A program made the position numbers and the translations under genes. 64,000 nucleotides of DNA, from assembly GCA_965246875.1 (NCBI GenBank), contig CBDFFU010000006.1:620001-684000 (forward strand). Reading direction: 5' to 3'. The DNA is from DASWYT01 sp965246875 (lineage in GTDB: Bacteria > Pseudomonadota > Alphaproteobacteria > Micavibrionales > SZUA-601). The notes beneath the pieces were generated by a model. That model was not told the DNA's origin and made no database searches. It worked only from the letters and a program-made list of their open reading frames with translations. Shown in pieces: positions 8,735 through 17,902 of this stretch; within the stretch, counting starts at the first letter, position 1, and each line of letters starts with the position of its first letter.

Positions 8735-9667
8735 ATGAGTAACGTGATCTCTGCATCCGCAATCAGCGAACTGCGCGCCCAAACCGGCGCTGGCATGATG
8801 GATTGCAAAAAAGCCCTGACTGAAACCAATGGCAACATGGACGAAGCCATCGACTGGTTGCGCAAAAAAGGCATCGCCTCAGCTGCTAAAAAAGCCGACC
8901 GCACCGCGACTGAAGGTCTGGTTGTGGCCGTATCAAAAGGCAATAGTGCTATTTTGCTGGAAGTGAACTGTGAAACCGACTTCGTGGCGAAAAACGTTGA
9001 TTTTCAACAGCATGCAACCGATACTGCGCATGCAGCTTTAACAAATAAATCGGCTGAAATCGAAGCGGTTAAAGTGCTGACGATGAACGGCAAAACTGCG
9101 AACGAAACATTGACAGAGCTGGTCGCTAAAATTGGCGAACACATGTCATTCCGCCGTGCGGAAATCCTGGAAGTCAACCAGGGTGTTGTGGCGACTTACG
9201 TGCACAACGCGGTATCCGACAATGCCGGTAAGATCGGTGTGTTGGTGGCGTTGGAATCCACCAGTGACAAAACAGACCGCTTGAACCAGTTGGGCCGTCA
9301 AATCGCCATGCACATTGCAGCGGCCAAGCCTGCTGCCTTGTCACGCGACGATGTTGATAGTGCGATGCTGGAACGCGAAAAGAACATCTTGATCGACCAG
9401 GCCAAAGCCAGCGGCAAGCCGGACAGCATTATCGAGAAAATGGTCGAAGGCCGTTTGTCGAAATACTACGAAGAAATTTGCTTGCTTGAGCAGACCTTTG
9501 TTTTGGATGGTGAAAACAAGGTTTCGGCTGTTGTCGAAAATCTGGCCACCGAACTTGGCGTGCCGGTCAAGTTGACTGCGTTTGCCCGCTTTACGCTGGG
9601 TGAAGGCCTCGAGAAAAAACAAAGCGATTTCGCCGCAGAGGTTGCCGCCGCTGCCGGAGTAGCTTAA
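8735..9667 (+). CDS. tsf: Elongation factor Ts
   Basis: Nucleotide exchange factor that regenerates EF-Tu-GTP. The 310-residue protein starts with a UBA-like domain (ISELRAQTGAGMMDCKKALTETNGNMDEAIDWLRKKG) and has the core motif ETDFVAKN (about residues 80-87). The ATG follows AGGAG (8722-8726) at a good distance. It lies 74 bases after rpsB, with a hairpin in between, and is followed by pyrH. Length is normal for Alphaproteobacteria. Confidence 0.98.
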   Translation: MSNVISASAISELRAQTGAGMMDCKKALTETNGNMDEAIDWLRKKGIASAAKKADRTATEGLVVAVSKGNSAILLEVNCETDFVAKNVDFQQHATDTAHAALTNKSAEIEAVKVLTMNGKTANETLTELVAKIGEHMSFRRAEILEVNQGVVATYVHNAVSDNAGKIGVLVALESTSDKTDRLNQLGRQIAMHIAAAKPAALSRDDVDSAMLEREKNILIDQAKASGKPDSIIEKMVEGRLSKYYEEICLLEQTFVLDGENKVSAVVENLATELGVPVKLTAFARFTLGEGLEKKQSDFAAEVAAAAGVA

Positions 9668-9672
9668 AAATA

Positions 9673-9693
9673 CCTTTAGCTTTTCCCTAAAGG
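9673..9693 (+). promoter_or_regulatory. Hairpin that includes the pyrH ribosome binding site
   Basis: CCTTTAG (9673-9679) and CTAAAGG (9687-9693) form a perfect 7-base-pair stem with a 7-base loop. The right arm is the pyrH Shine-Dalgarno sequence (AAAGGA, 9689-9694; ATG at 9701). Folding would block initiation at pyrH; passage of ribosomes to the tsf stop (9665-9667) would open it. That this is used for coupling or regulation is inference. Confidence 0.5.
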
Positions 9694-9700
9694 AATTTAC

Positions 9701-10426
9701 ATGAATGATTCTGCCGCCCCCCTCTATCGCCGTATTCTTTTAAAAGTCTCCGGCGAGGCCCTGATGGGGGCGCAGTCTTTTGGACTCTGCAAAGAGACCC
9801 TTGATACATTGACATCCGACATTCAAAAAGTCATTGCCAGCGGTGTGCAGGTCTGCATGGTCGTTGGTGGTGGCAATATCTTCCGCGGGATTTCCGGGGC
9901 CAATTTGGGCATTGAACGGGCCACTGCTGATTATATGGGGATGCTGGCGACCGTCATGAATGCCTTGGCCGTGCAATCGGCATTGGAAAAAGCAGGTGTG
10001 CCAACGCGGGTGCAATCGGCGATCACAATGGCCGAAGTGTCTGAACCCTATATCCGCCGCCGTGCCTTGCGCCATATGGAGAAGGGCCGCGTAGTGATTT
10101 TTGCGGCTGGTACTGGCAATCCCTATTTCACAACAGACACGGCAGCGACATTACGTGCCAGTGAAATGGATTGCGACGCGTTGTTAAAAGGCACCAAAGT
10201 GGACGGCATTTATTCCGCTGATCCCAAAAAAGATGCCGATGCAGAGCGTTACGAAACAATTACTTATCAGGATGTTCTCACAAAAAACCTGAAGGTAATG
10301 GATGCTACGGCAATTGCCTTGGCCCGCGAAAATAATATTCCTGTCATCGTTTTTTCGATGCAACAGGATGATGCGATTTACGACACTGTTCATGGACGCG
10401 GTAATTTTACCCGTGTTCATGCTTAA
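9701..10426 (+). CDS. pyrH: Uridylate kinase (UMP kinase)
   Basis: Converts UMP to UDP in pyrimidine nucleotide synthesis; a hexameric amino-acid-kinase fold protein. The 241 residues show KVSGEALMG (about 15-22), VVGGGNIFRG (about 50-60), the TADYMGMLATVMNALA segment and TGNPYFTTDTAA (about 140). DALLKGTKVDGIYSADPKKD is also typical. Its ribosome binding site is buried in a hairpin (9673-9693). The position between tsf and frr is conserved widely in bacteria. Confidence 0.97.
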   Translation: MNDSAAPLYRRILLKVSGEALMGAQSFGLCKETLDTLTSDIQKVIASGVQVCMVVGGGNIFRGISGANLGIERATADYMGMLATVMNALAVQSALEKAGVPTRVQSAITMAEVSEPYIRRRALRHMEKGRVVIFAAGTGNPYFTTDTAATLRASEMDCDALLKGTKVDGIYSADPKKDADAERYETITYQDVLTKNLKVMDATAIALARENNIPVIVFSMQQDDAIYDTVHGRGNFTRVHA

Positions 10427-10449
10427 GACAAAACCTCAGGAGAACCGCT

Positions 10450-11004
10450 ATGGCGTTCAATATTAATGATCTCAAGACCCGCATGGAAGCGACCCTCGAT
10501 GTGCTACGCAAGGAATTTTCCGGCCTGCGCACCGGTCGTGCGTCGACGTCTTTGCTTGATCCGATCATGGTTGACGCCTATGGCAGCCATTCGCCTCTCA
10601 GTCAGATCGCCAGTGTCAGCGCTCCGGAACCACGCATGTTAACGGTCTCCGTCTGGGATCGTGGCTTGGCCGGAGCAGTAGAAAAAGCGATCCGCGATAG
10701 TGGTCTGGGATTGAACCCGGCCGCCGAAGGCACCGTAATCCGCGTCCCGGTTCCAGCCCTCACCGAAGAACGCCGCAAGGATCTGGTCAAAGTGGCCGGC
10801 AAATATTCCGAGGCGAACAAAATCTCCGTTCGTAACGTGCGTCGTGATGGCATGGACAGCCTCAAGAAAATGGAAAAAGACAAAGTGATTTCCGAGGATG
10901 AGCAAAAGAAATTTGAAAAAGATATCCAGAAATTGACAGATGATTACATCGCGAAAATTGATGAAGCCCAGGTGCAAAAAGAAAAAGAAATCATGGAAAT
11001 CTAA
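10450..11004 (+). CDS. frr: Ribosome recycling factor
   Basis: Splits post-termination ribosomes together with EF-G. The 184-residue protein is of standard length and carries LRKEFSGLRTGRAS and the Arg-rich EERRKDLVK..RNVRRDG segments of domain I. The ATG at 10450 is preceded by CAGGAG. It begins 23 bases after pyrH and ends 58 bases before the uppS GTG. Confidence 0.97.
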   Translation: MAFNINDLKTRMEATLDVLRKEFSGLRTGRASTSLLDPIMVDAYGSHSPLSQIASVSAPEPRMLTVSVWDRGLAGAVEKAIRDSGLGLNPAAEGTVIRVPVPALTEERRKDLVKVAGKYSEANKISVRNVRRDGMDSLKKMEKDKVISEDEQKKFEKDIQKLTDDYIAKIDEAQVQKEKEIMEI

Positions 11005-11062
11005 AGACTAAATAAGAGATATTCAACTGAAAACCGAATTACCCGATTTACCGACAAACAAC

Positions 11063-11800
11063 GTGCCACAGCATGTTGCCATCATCATGGATGGCAATGG
11101 CCGCTGGGCGCAAAAACGCGGCCAGCCGCGCACCTTTGGGCACCGCAAGGGGGCTGAAACAGTTGAGGCGACTTTACGTGCAGCAGAAGAATTGGGCGTC
11201 AAATATCTGACGCTGTTTGCCTTTTCAACCGAGAACTGGCAACGGCCGCAGGACGAAGTCAAGGAATTGATGCGGCTGATCCGGTTTTACGTCCAGCATA
11301 AATTGTCTGAACTACACAAGAATAATGTGCAACTGCGGATGATTGGCCAACGTGGCCGGCTGGACGCGGGTTTGTTAAAACTGATCGAAAGTGCGGAACA
11401 GGTCACCGCTAACAACACCGGCATCACCCTGCAAGTGGCGTTGAGTTACAGTGGCCGGTGGGATCTGACCCAGGCCACGCAAAAGATTGCAGCGCAAATC
11501 AAAGACGGCACGCTTGATCCAGCCAATATCACGGAACAAACCGTGGCCCAGCATTTGGAAACGCACGGCGTGCCGGACCCTGATTTGTTGATCCGTACCA
11601 GCGGCGAGCAGCGGATCAGCAACTTTACGTTGTGGCAATTGGCTTACAGTGAATGCTATTTTACGCCCACCTTGTGGCCGGACTTTGCCAAGGCTGATCT
11701 GGTTGAAGCAATTACGGCTTACCAAAACCGTGACCGGCGCTTTGGCAAACTTTCGACACCGGCATTGTCCGATCCATCCGTTTATGCAGAACAAGGTTGA
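11063..11800 (+). CDS. uppS: Undecaprenyl diphosphate synthase (cis-prenyltransferase)
   Basis: Makes the C55 lipid carrier for peptidoglycan and other cell wall polymers. HVAIIMDGNGRWA (catalytic Asp), FGHRKGAETV, FAFSTENW and the C-terminal DLLIRTSGEQRISNFTLWQLAYSE signature are all present. The GTG at 11063 gives 245 residues with only three residues before HVAIIMD, and I see no ribosome binding site in front of it. The frame stays open back to 11012, and a CTG at 11027 has AAGAG about 8 bases upstream, so the true start may be earlier (see findings). The stop overlaps the TTG that opens the cdsA frame. Confidence 0.93.
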   Translation: MPQHVAIIMDGNGRWAQKRGQPRTFGHRKGAETVEATLRAAEELGVKYLTLFAFSTENWQRPQDEVKELMRLIRFYVQHKLSELHKNNVQLRMIGQRGRLDAGLLKLIESAEQVTANNTGITLQVALSYSGRWDLTQATQKIAAQIKDGTLDPANITEQTVAQHLETHGVPDPDLLIRTSGEQRISNFTLWQLAYSECYFTPTLWPDFAKADLVEAITAYQNRDRRFGKLSTPALSDPSVYAEQG

Positions 11801-11805
11801 TCCTC

Positions 11806-12693
11806 ATGCAGGCCGTCACCCATTTTATTCGTCACATCAAAAACTCAGTGACGCAAACGCTGCACAGTTATTGGGGGCCACTTAATCAACACCAGCAACG
11901 TGTTGTTTCCGCTCTGTGCCTGATTGCGATTTTTACCTTTTGTGTCTGGATGGGCGGGTCTTTCATCGCCATCATGGCGTTGATCGTTGCCTTGGTCAGC
12001 TATCGCGAATGGCTGGGCCTGGTGCAAACCATCTGGTCTCCCGTGATCGAATATACCGCATATATTGGCATGGGAATTGCCATTATCTGTGCCAAATTCA
12101 TTGGCTTTGATTTGGGCATCTTTATTTTGTTGATCACGATGATGGCGCAATTGGCGTTGGCGTTTTTGTACAGCGATAAAGGAGATCAATCGGCACCGCT
12201 CTGGATTGCAGCCGGAGTTCTGTATATCGGCATTCCAGCTTTGACGATCGTCTGGCTGCGTGAAAGCGCGGTGATTTCGCTTGACAAGCCGCATGCAACC
12301 CTCATGGTCATTCTCTTTATTATTGTCTGGGCCACCGATAGTTTTGCCTACTGGGTCGGGCGCAAATATGGCAAGACAAAGCTGGCCCCCAGCATCAGCC
12401 CGAACAAGACACGGGAAGGGCTGTATGGCGGTATGGCCGGGGCCGGGTTATCGGCCTTTATTCTGGCCCTTGCGCTGCACGTTCCGTATAGCTTTGCCTA
12501 TTTGCCGCTGGGTGGTTTCGTGGGTTTTATCGCCCAAGGTGGTGACCTGTTCGAATCGTGGGTCAAACGCCGGGCCGGGGTCAAAGACAGTGGCACGATC
12601 ATTCCCGGCCATGGAGGTTTGCTGGACCGGATCGACGGATTATTATTTGCAGCACCCGTCTATGCGCTGTTGATCAAGCCCTTTATTTTATAA
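11806..12693 (+). CDS. cdsA: Phosphatidate cytidylyltransferase
   Basis: Makes CDP-diacylglycerol from CTP and phosphatidate at the inner membrane, the branch point for all phospholipids. The 295-residue protein has several membrane segments from about residue 35 on, and the C-terminal family signature with SPNKTREGLYGG, GDLFESWVKRRAGVKDSG and PGHGGLLDRIDGL. The ATG at 11806 is preceded by AAGG at 9 bases; a TTG at 11797 overlapping the uppS stop is the alternative. Downstream, rseP follows after 69 bases, with no dxr in between. Confidence 0.94.
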   Translation: MQAVTHFIRHIKNSVTQTLHSYWGPLNQHQQRVVSALCLIAIFTFCVWMGGSFIAIMALIVALVSYREWLGLVQTIWSPVIEYTAYIGMGIAIICAKFIGFDLGIFILLITMMAQLALAFLYSDKGDQSAPLWIAAGVLYIGIPALTIVWLRESAVISLDKPHATLMVILFIIVWATDSFAYWVGRKYGKTKLAPSISPNKTREGLYGGMAGAGLSAFILALALHVPYSFAYLPLGGFVGFIAQGGDLFESWVKRRAGVKDSGTIIPGHGGLLDRIDGLLFAAPVYALLIKPFIL

Positions 12694-12762
12694 GCGAAAC
12701 CCGATAAGTTAGCTTACCTCATCGCAACCTGTTCCAAGGCTGCACAACGATACGGATATGTC

Positions 12763-13911
12763 ATGGTCGAATGGATTCAACAAGCCGCTGGTTACGCTAT
12801 CCCGTTTTTGATTGTCCTTAGCGTCTTGGTGTTTGTCCATGAATTAGGCCACTACTTAATGGCACGCTGGTGCGGTGTTAAAATTGTGACATTTTCTATC
12901 GGCTTTGGCCGTGAAATTGCCGGCTTTACCGACAAATCGGGTACACGCTGGAAACTCAGCCTGGTGCCACTGGGCGGCTATGTCCAAATGTACGGCGATG
13001 CCGACCCGGCCAGCATTGATGTTGATCTGGACAAAATTGAACACATGTCACCGGCTGAAAAACAACAGGCGTTCTTTTATAAGAGCGTCTGGCAGCGTGC
13101 TTTGATTGTTGTTGCGGGTCCGGCTATCAATTTTATTTACGCGATTTTGGTTTTAACGGCGTTATTCGCTATTCAAGGTCAGCCCTACACGCCAGCGCAA
13201 ATCGGCGGTCTTGTTGAAAACGGTGCTGCACAAAAAGCAGGGTTTCAACTAAATGATAAAGTGCTGGGCGTCAATAACGGTAAGATCGACAGCTTCCAGG
13301 AATTGCAGCGTTTTGTGACAGTTAACCTGAACCGTGAAATGAAATTTAGTGTTGAGCGCAATGGTCAAATGGTGAACATTGTCGCATCGCCTGAAGTAAT
13401 TGAGCAAACCGACCGGTTTGGTTTCCGTCACCAAATTGGCCGCTTGGGAATTGAATCCGTTCAAGGCAAGGCGGAGATCAAGCGCCATACAATTGTTTCG
13501 GCCTTTGGTGCCGCGCTTCAAGAAACCTGGTCGATGACGACAAATACGTTAAAAGCGATCGGCCAAATGATCAGTGGTACACGCAGTCCAGAAGAATTAG
13601 GCGGCATTATTCGTATCGGTGCCTATGCCAAGCAATTTGCGCAAGATGGTGTCATGGCTTTGATCATGTTCTCAGCCATTATCTCCGTCAATTTAGGCTT
13701 GATCAATTTGTTCCCCATCCCCTTATTGGACGGTGGACATCTGATGTTCTTTGCCTGGGAAGCCACAGCTGGCAAACCGATGCATGAAAAAGTCCGCGAT
13801 GTCGGGGTGCGTATCGGCTATGCGCTGGTCATTACCCTAATGGTCTATGCTACGTTTAATGATCTGTCGCAGTCGGGCTTCTTTCACTATCTGAAAAATC
13901 TGGTGTCCTGA
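12763..13911 (+). CDS. rseP: RIP metalloprotease (site-2 protease)
   Basis: Intramembrane zinc protease that cuts anti-sigma factors and other membrane proteins. The zinc motif HELGH is at about residues 26-30 in the first membrane segment, and the third ligand motif NLFPIPLLDGGH is at about 316-327. A single PDZ domain lies between (about 125-210, GGLVENGAAQKAGFQLNDKVLGVNN). The length of 382 is normal. It is two bases upstream of bamA, a neighbour pair conserved in many Proteobacteria and consistent with an envelope-stress role. Confidence 0.95.
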   Translation: MVEWIQQAAGYAIPFLIVLSVLVFVHELGHYLMARWCGVKIVTFSIGFGREIAGFTDKSGTRWKLSLVPLGGYVQMYGDADPASIDVDLDKIEHMSPAEKQQAFFYKSVWQRALIVVAGPAINFIYAILVLTALFAIQGQPYTPAQIGGLVENGAAQKAGFQLNDKVLGVNNGKIDSFQELQRFVTVNLNREMKFSVERNGQMVNIVASPEVIEQTDRFGFRHQIGRLGIESVQGKAEIKRHTIVSAFGAALQETWSMTTNTLKAIGQMISGTRSPEELGGIIRIGAYAKQFAQDGVMALIMFSAIISVNLGLINLFPIPLLDGGHLMFFAWEATAGKPMHEKVRDVGVRIGYALVITLMVYATFNDLSQSGFFHYLKNLVS

Positions 13912-13913
13912 CT

Positions 13914-16226
13914 ATGATGATATCGCGTTACGTTCTCGCTTGTGCCAGCGTGCTGTTATTTTTAACGCATGGTGCCATGGCCCAGTTTGCCGACCCAAGC
14001 CAAATGCCGGCACACGGCACTGGTGCGCGGATCAATGATATCCGTGTTGAAGGCACGCAACGCGTTGAACCAGGAACGGTATTGTCGTATGTAACACTGC
14101 ATATTGGTGACGCATTTGACCAGCAACGTATCGATGATTCCTTAAAGGCATTGTTTGCGACCGGTTATTTCAGCGATATCAATTTCTATCGTGAAGCCAA
14201 TGTCCTGATCGTGTCAGTTAAAGAGAACCCGATCATCAATGAAATTGCCTTTGAGGGTAACGACAAAGTCAAAGACACGGAGTTGACGGCGGAAACACAG
14301 TTGCGTCCGCGTGTCGTGTACACGCGCTCCAAAGTGCAAGATGATTTGCAACGCATGCTGCAAATTTATAAGCGCCTGGGTTACTACTCCGCAACCATCG
14401 ACCCAAAAATCATTCCACTGGATCAGAATCGCGTCAATCTGGTGTACGAAATCAAGGAGTCCGGCAAAACCACCGTCCGCGCCATTAATTTTGTCGGTAA
14501 TAAGAAATTCACCGATGACGCTTTGCGCGCCGTGATTCAGACCAAGGAAAGCCGCTGGTACAAATTTCTCTCATCAGACGATAATTATGATGAAGACCGC
14601 GTCAAATATGATGAAGATCTGTTGCGTAAATTTTATCTCTCCAAAGGCTATGCCGACTTCAAAGTTGAAGCCGCTGCTGCCGAACTCAGCCCCGATCAAA
14701 AAGACTTTTTCATGACTTATACGATCACCGAAGGCGATCGTTATAAAATTGGCAAAGTGAACATGGACAGCAAGATCAACACGCTGGACACTGCGACGTT
14801 GAAACCGCTGATCAAAACAGTTGAAGGCGAATGGTACAACGCTGATTACGTTGAAAGCACGGTTATTGCCTTGACCGATCATCTGGCTGATAACCAATTT
14901 GCGTTTGCCGATATCAAGCCGCAAGTCGATGTCCACCGTGAAACGCATACGATTGATCTGACCTACAGCATCGGCGAAAGTCCGCGCATCTTTGTTGAGC
15001 GGATCGATATTGTTGGTAACACACGTACGCTGGATTCCGTTATTCGCCGTGAAATGCTGTTGAGCGAGGGAGACCCTTTCAACCGCAGCATATTGAAGCG
15101 ATCAGAACAGCACATCCGCGATCTGCAGTTCTTTAAAAATGTGAAGATCGAAGTTGTACCGGGTTCGCAAAAAGATTTGGCTGTCGTCAAAATTACGGTT
15201 GAAGAGCAATCAACCGGTGAATTGTCGGTTGGCGCGGGTTTTTCGACCACCGAGGGACCATTGGGTGATATCCGTATTCGCGAACGGAACTTGTTAGGCA
15301 AAGGGCAGGATCTGCAATTGGCTACAACAATTTCAGGACGCCGTCAACAATATGATCTGAGCTTTACCGAACCGTATTTCTTAGACCGCAACTTATCGGC
15401 CGGTGTGGATCTATTCAGTATCCAGCGTGATTATCAGCGTGAAAGCTCGTTTGACCAGCAGCGCAACGGTGGAGCCTTGCGCCTTGGTTATCCGTTGTCC
15501 GAAAATATGCGGCAGGATTTGCATTATAAACTGGAAGATAACCAAATCAGTAATGTCGATCCAACGGCGTCTGCCTATATTCGTCAACAGGCAGGTGATC
15601 GTGTCACATCTGAAATTGGACATGTCATTACCTATGATAAACGCAACAGCCGCGTTGATCCTAATAATGGTTACATCATGAGCATTGCCAATGACGTGGC
15701 GGGTGTCGGTGGCGATGCACGTTATGTGGCAAACAAAGCCAAGGGTATGCTATATGTTCCGCTGGATGATGATAACCGCTATATTATTTCGACCGGCGCT
15801 GAGGTGGGATATATTTTGGGTATTGGCCAGGATGTAGCGATCAACAATCGTTATTTCCTGGGTGGTAATTCGTTCCGTGGCTTTAACAATGCTGGTGTTG
15901 GCCCGCGCGATACGGCCACTAACGATGCGTTGGGTGGTAACCGTTACACCAAAGCGAGCGTTGAGCTGACGACACCGATTGGTCTAGCCAAAGAAACGGG
16001 CGTCAATGCGCATTTCTTTACCGAAGCTGGAACACTGGGTCAGGTTGACAGCAAAGGTGTAACGCCTAATCTACAGGATAAAGATGCTCTGCGCCTGTCT
16101 GTTGGCACAGGGTTATCATGGAAATCCCCGTTAGGGCCTTTACGTGGCGACATTGCCATCCCTCTGATTAAGGAAGATTACGATGACACAAGAGTGTTCA
16201 ACTTTGCCTTTGGTACGCGTTTCTAA
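13914..16226 (+). CDS. bamA: Outer membrane protein assembly factor BamA
   Basis: Omp85 protein that folds beta-barrels into the outer membrane. A signal peptide (about residues 1-23, cut after GAMA) is followed by five POTRA domains (about 35-410; for example IRVEGTQRVEPGTVLSYV and INEIAFEGNDKVKD) and a 16-strand barrel (about 430-770) with the loop-6 motif VRGF variant SFRGF. It ends in FNFAFGTRF with terminal Phe, the normal beta-signal. Start could be the ATG at 13914 or 13917. The last 44 bases also encode the start of skp. Confidence 0.97.
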   Translation: MMISRYVLACASVLLFLTHGAMAQFADPSQMPAHGTGARINDIRVEGTQRVEPGTVLSYVTLHIGDAFDQQRIDDSLKALFATGYFSDINFYREANVLIVSVKENPIINEIAFEGNDKVKDTELTAETQLRPRVVYTRSKVQDDLQRMLQIYKRLGYYSATIDPKIIPLDQNRVNLVYEIKESGKTTVRAINFVGNKKFTDDALRAVIQTKESRWYKFLSSDDNYDEDRVKYDEDLLRKFYLSKGYADFKVEAAAAELSPDQKDFFMTYTITEGDRYKIGKVNMDSKINTLDTATLKPLIKTVEGEWYNADYVESTVIALTDHLADNQFAFADIKPQVDVHRETHTIDLTYSIGESPRIFVERIDIVGNTRTLDSVIRREMLLSEGDPFNRSILKRSEQHIRDLQFFKNVKIEVVPGSQKDLAVVKITVEEQSTGELSVGAGFSTTEGPLGDIRIRERNLLGKGQDLQLATTISGRRQQYDLSFTEPYFLDRNLSAGVDLFSIQRDYQRESSFDQQRNGGALRLGYPLSENMRQDLHYKLEDNQISNVDPTASAYIRQQAGDRVTSEIGHVITYDKRNSRVDPNNGYIMSIANDVAGVGGDARYVANKAKGMLYVPLDDDNRYIISTGAEVGYILGIGQDVAINNRYFLGGNSFRGFNNAGVGPRDTATNDALGGNRYTKASVELTTPIGLAKETGVNAHFFTEAGTLGQVDSKGVTPNLQDKDALRLSVGTGLSWKSPLGPLRGDIAIPLIKEDYDDTRVFNFAFGTRF

Positions 16227-16827
16227 CGTGGTGCGCTTGTCTTGCGCTGCAGTATTGGTCACCACATTATTTGGCGGTGTGATCACACTAGCCCATGCAC
16301 AAGAAAATGCTCCGGTTCCAGCTGCATCAGCTGTTGCAAAACCAGCTCCGGCTGGCGATCATGTCGGCAAAATTGCTGTTGTCGACGTGCAATATCTGGT
16401 GTCGAACTCGGCTGCTGGCAAATCGATCCGTAGCCAGCTGGAAAAACAGCGTAATGGTTACAAAGGGCAAATCGAACGCCAGGAAGCTGACTTGCGGGCG
16501 CAGGAAAAACAACTGGCTGAACAGCAATCGACATTGTCGAAAGAAGACTTTATGGCGGCCCGGAAGAAGTTCCAAGAAAAAGTCATTAGTGCACAAAAAG
16601 ACGTGCAACAACGCCGCGCGTCTTTTGACAAAGCGTACACAGGTGCCATGGACAAATTGCGCGAACAAATTGTCAAGGTCGTGGCAGATCTGGCCGGTAA
16701 GCAGGGTGCATCTATTGTGATGTCACGTCAGGATCTGGTGCTGGTCGATGCGCGTTTGGATATGACAGAGGCTGTTCTGAAAGCCTTGGATGCCAAAGTG
16801 ACGAATATTCCGGTTAGCATCAAGTAG
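16183..16827 (+). CDS. skp: OmpH/Skp-family periplasmic chaperone
   Basis: Periplasmic holdase for unfolded outer membrane proteins. The 214-residue protein has a long n-region, a hydrophobic core (AAVLVTTLFGGVITLAHA) and a likely cleavage site near residue 39, then an Ala/Pro linker, a strand segment (IAVVDVQYLVSNS) and a long charged coiled-coil region (about 85-160), as in Skp. I chose ATG 16183 although it lies inside bamA because AAGGAAG sits 8 bases upstream; GTG codons at 16228 and 16231, right after the bamA stop, lack such a site and would cut into the signal peptide. Confidence 0.88.
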   Translation: MTQECSTLPLVRVSNVVRLSCAAVLVTTLFGGVITLAHAQENAPVPAASAVAKPAPAGDHVGKIAVVDVQYLVSNSAAGKSIRSQLEKQRNGYKGQIERQEADLRAQEKQLAEQQSTLSKEDFMAARKKFQEKVISAQKDVQQRRASFDKAYTGAMDKLREQIVKVVADLAGKQGASIVMSRQDLVLVDARLDMTEAVLKALDAKVTNIPVSIK

Positions 16828-16838
16828 TTTCGGTTGAC

Positions 16839-17900
16839 ATGACTGATCCCCGTTTTTTCCGTGCGGCCAAGCCACAATCACTCGCGTCACTGGCACAATT
16901 AACTGGTGCCGACATTAAGGTGGCTGGTCAGAGTGATGCAACGTGGCGTGACAAAATGATTGTCGACGTTGCGCCATTGAACACAGCAACCGGGGATCAG
17001 CTCAGCTTTTTCGATAATAAAAAATATGCTGACATGTTTCAGACGTCACATGCTGGAGCCTGTTTTGTGATGCCTGATGAAGTGAGTAAAGCACCAGCAG
17101 GTATGACACTGCTGATCACCAAAAATCCATATAAATCCTATGCATTGGCGGCCCAACAATTTTATCCGGAACCGGTGTGGAGCAAAGCCTATCGCGCGCC
17201 AACAGCCTTTATTCATCCAACCGCCAAAATCGGCAGCAACTGCATTATTGATCACAATGTCTATATCGGCAAACATGTCGAAATTGGCAATCATTGCTGG
17301 ATCAAACCGAACAGTGTGATCGGTCATGGTGTGACAATTGGCAACAACACAAATATCGGATCAAATTGCTCAATCGCCTTTGCCATGATCGGTGAGAATT
17401 GCCGCATCTTTTCCGGTGTACGCATCGGGCAGGAAGGGTTTGGTTTTGCCATTGATCCGACCGGCCATATTCCCGTGCCGCAATTGGGCCGTGTCATGAT
17501 TGGCAACCGCGTCTGGATTGGGGCGAACACGACCATCGACCGTGGGGCTGGGCCAGACACAACGATCGGCGATGGATGCATGATCGATAATCTGGTGCAA
17601 ATCGGTCATAACGTCAAAATCGGCAAGTTTGTCGTCATCGTCGCTCAGGTCGGCATTTCCGGCAGCACGGAGATCGGTGATTACGCCTTGCTAGCCGGGC
17701 AGGTCGGTATTGCTGGTCACCTCAAAATTGGCCGTGGTGCACGCATTGCGGCGCAATCCGGCGTGATCCGCGATGTCGAGGCCGGCAGCGAGATCATGGG
17801 TTATCCAGCCATGCCGCTTAAAGATTTTTTCCGTCAGGTGGCAACACTGGCCCAGATGGTGAAACCAAAAAGTCAAAAACAGAAAACAGCGAACGACTAA
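16839..17900 (+). CDS. lpxD: UDP-3-O-(3-hydroxyacyl)glucosamine N-acyltransferase
   Basis: Adds the second acyl chain in lipid A synthesis. The 353-residue protein has an N-terminal uridine-binding domain (about 1-100) and a left-handed beta-helix built from hexapeptide repeats (about 115-310: IGSNCIIDHNVYIGKHVEIGNHCWIKPNSV and on). The catalytic His is expected in the DNLVQIGHNVKIG stretch (about 250). A Lys-rich tail ends the protein. It starts 11 bases after skp and ends two bases before fabZ. Confidence 0.96.
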   Translation: MTDPRFFRAAKPQSLASLAQLTGADIKVAGQSDATWRDKMIVDVAPLNTATGDQLSFFDNKKYADMFQTSHAGACFVMPDEVSKAPAGMTLLITKNPYKSYALAAQQFYPEPVWSKAYRAPTAFIHPTAKIGSNCIIDHNVYIGKHVEIGNHCWIKPNSVIGHGVTIGNNTNIGSNCSIAFAMIGENCRIFSGVRIGQEGFGFAIDPTGHIPVPQLGRVMIGNRVWIGANTTIDRGAGPDTTIGDGCMIDNLVQIGHNVKIGKFVVIVAQVGISGSTEIGDYALLAGQVGIAGHLKIGRGARIAAQSGVIRDVEAGSEIMGYPAMPLKDFFRQVATLAQMVKPKSQKQKTAND

Positions 17901-17902
17901 AC

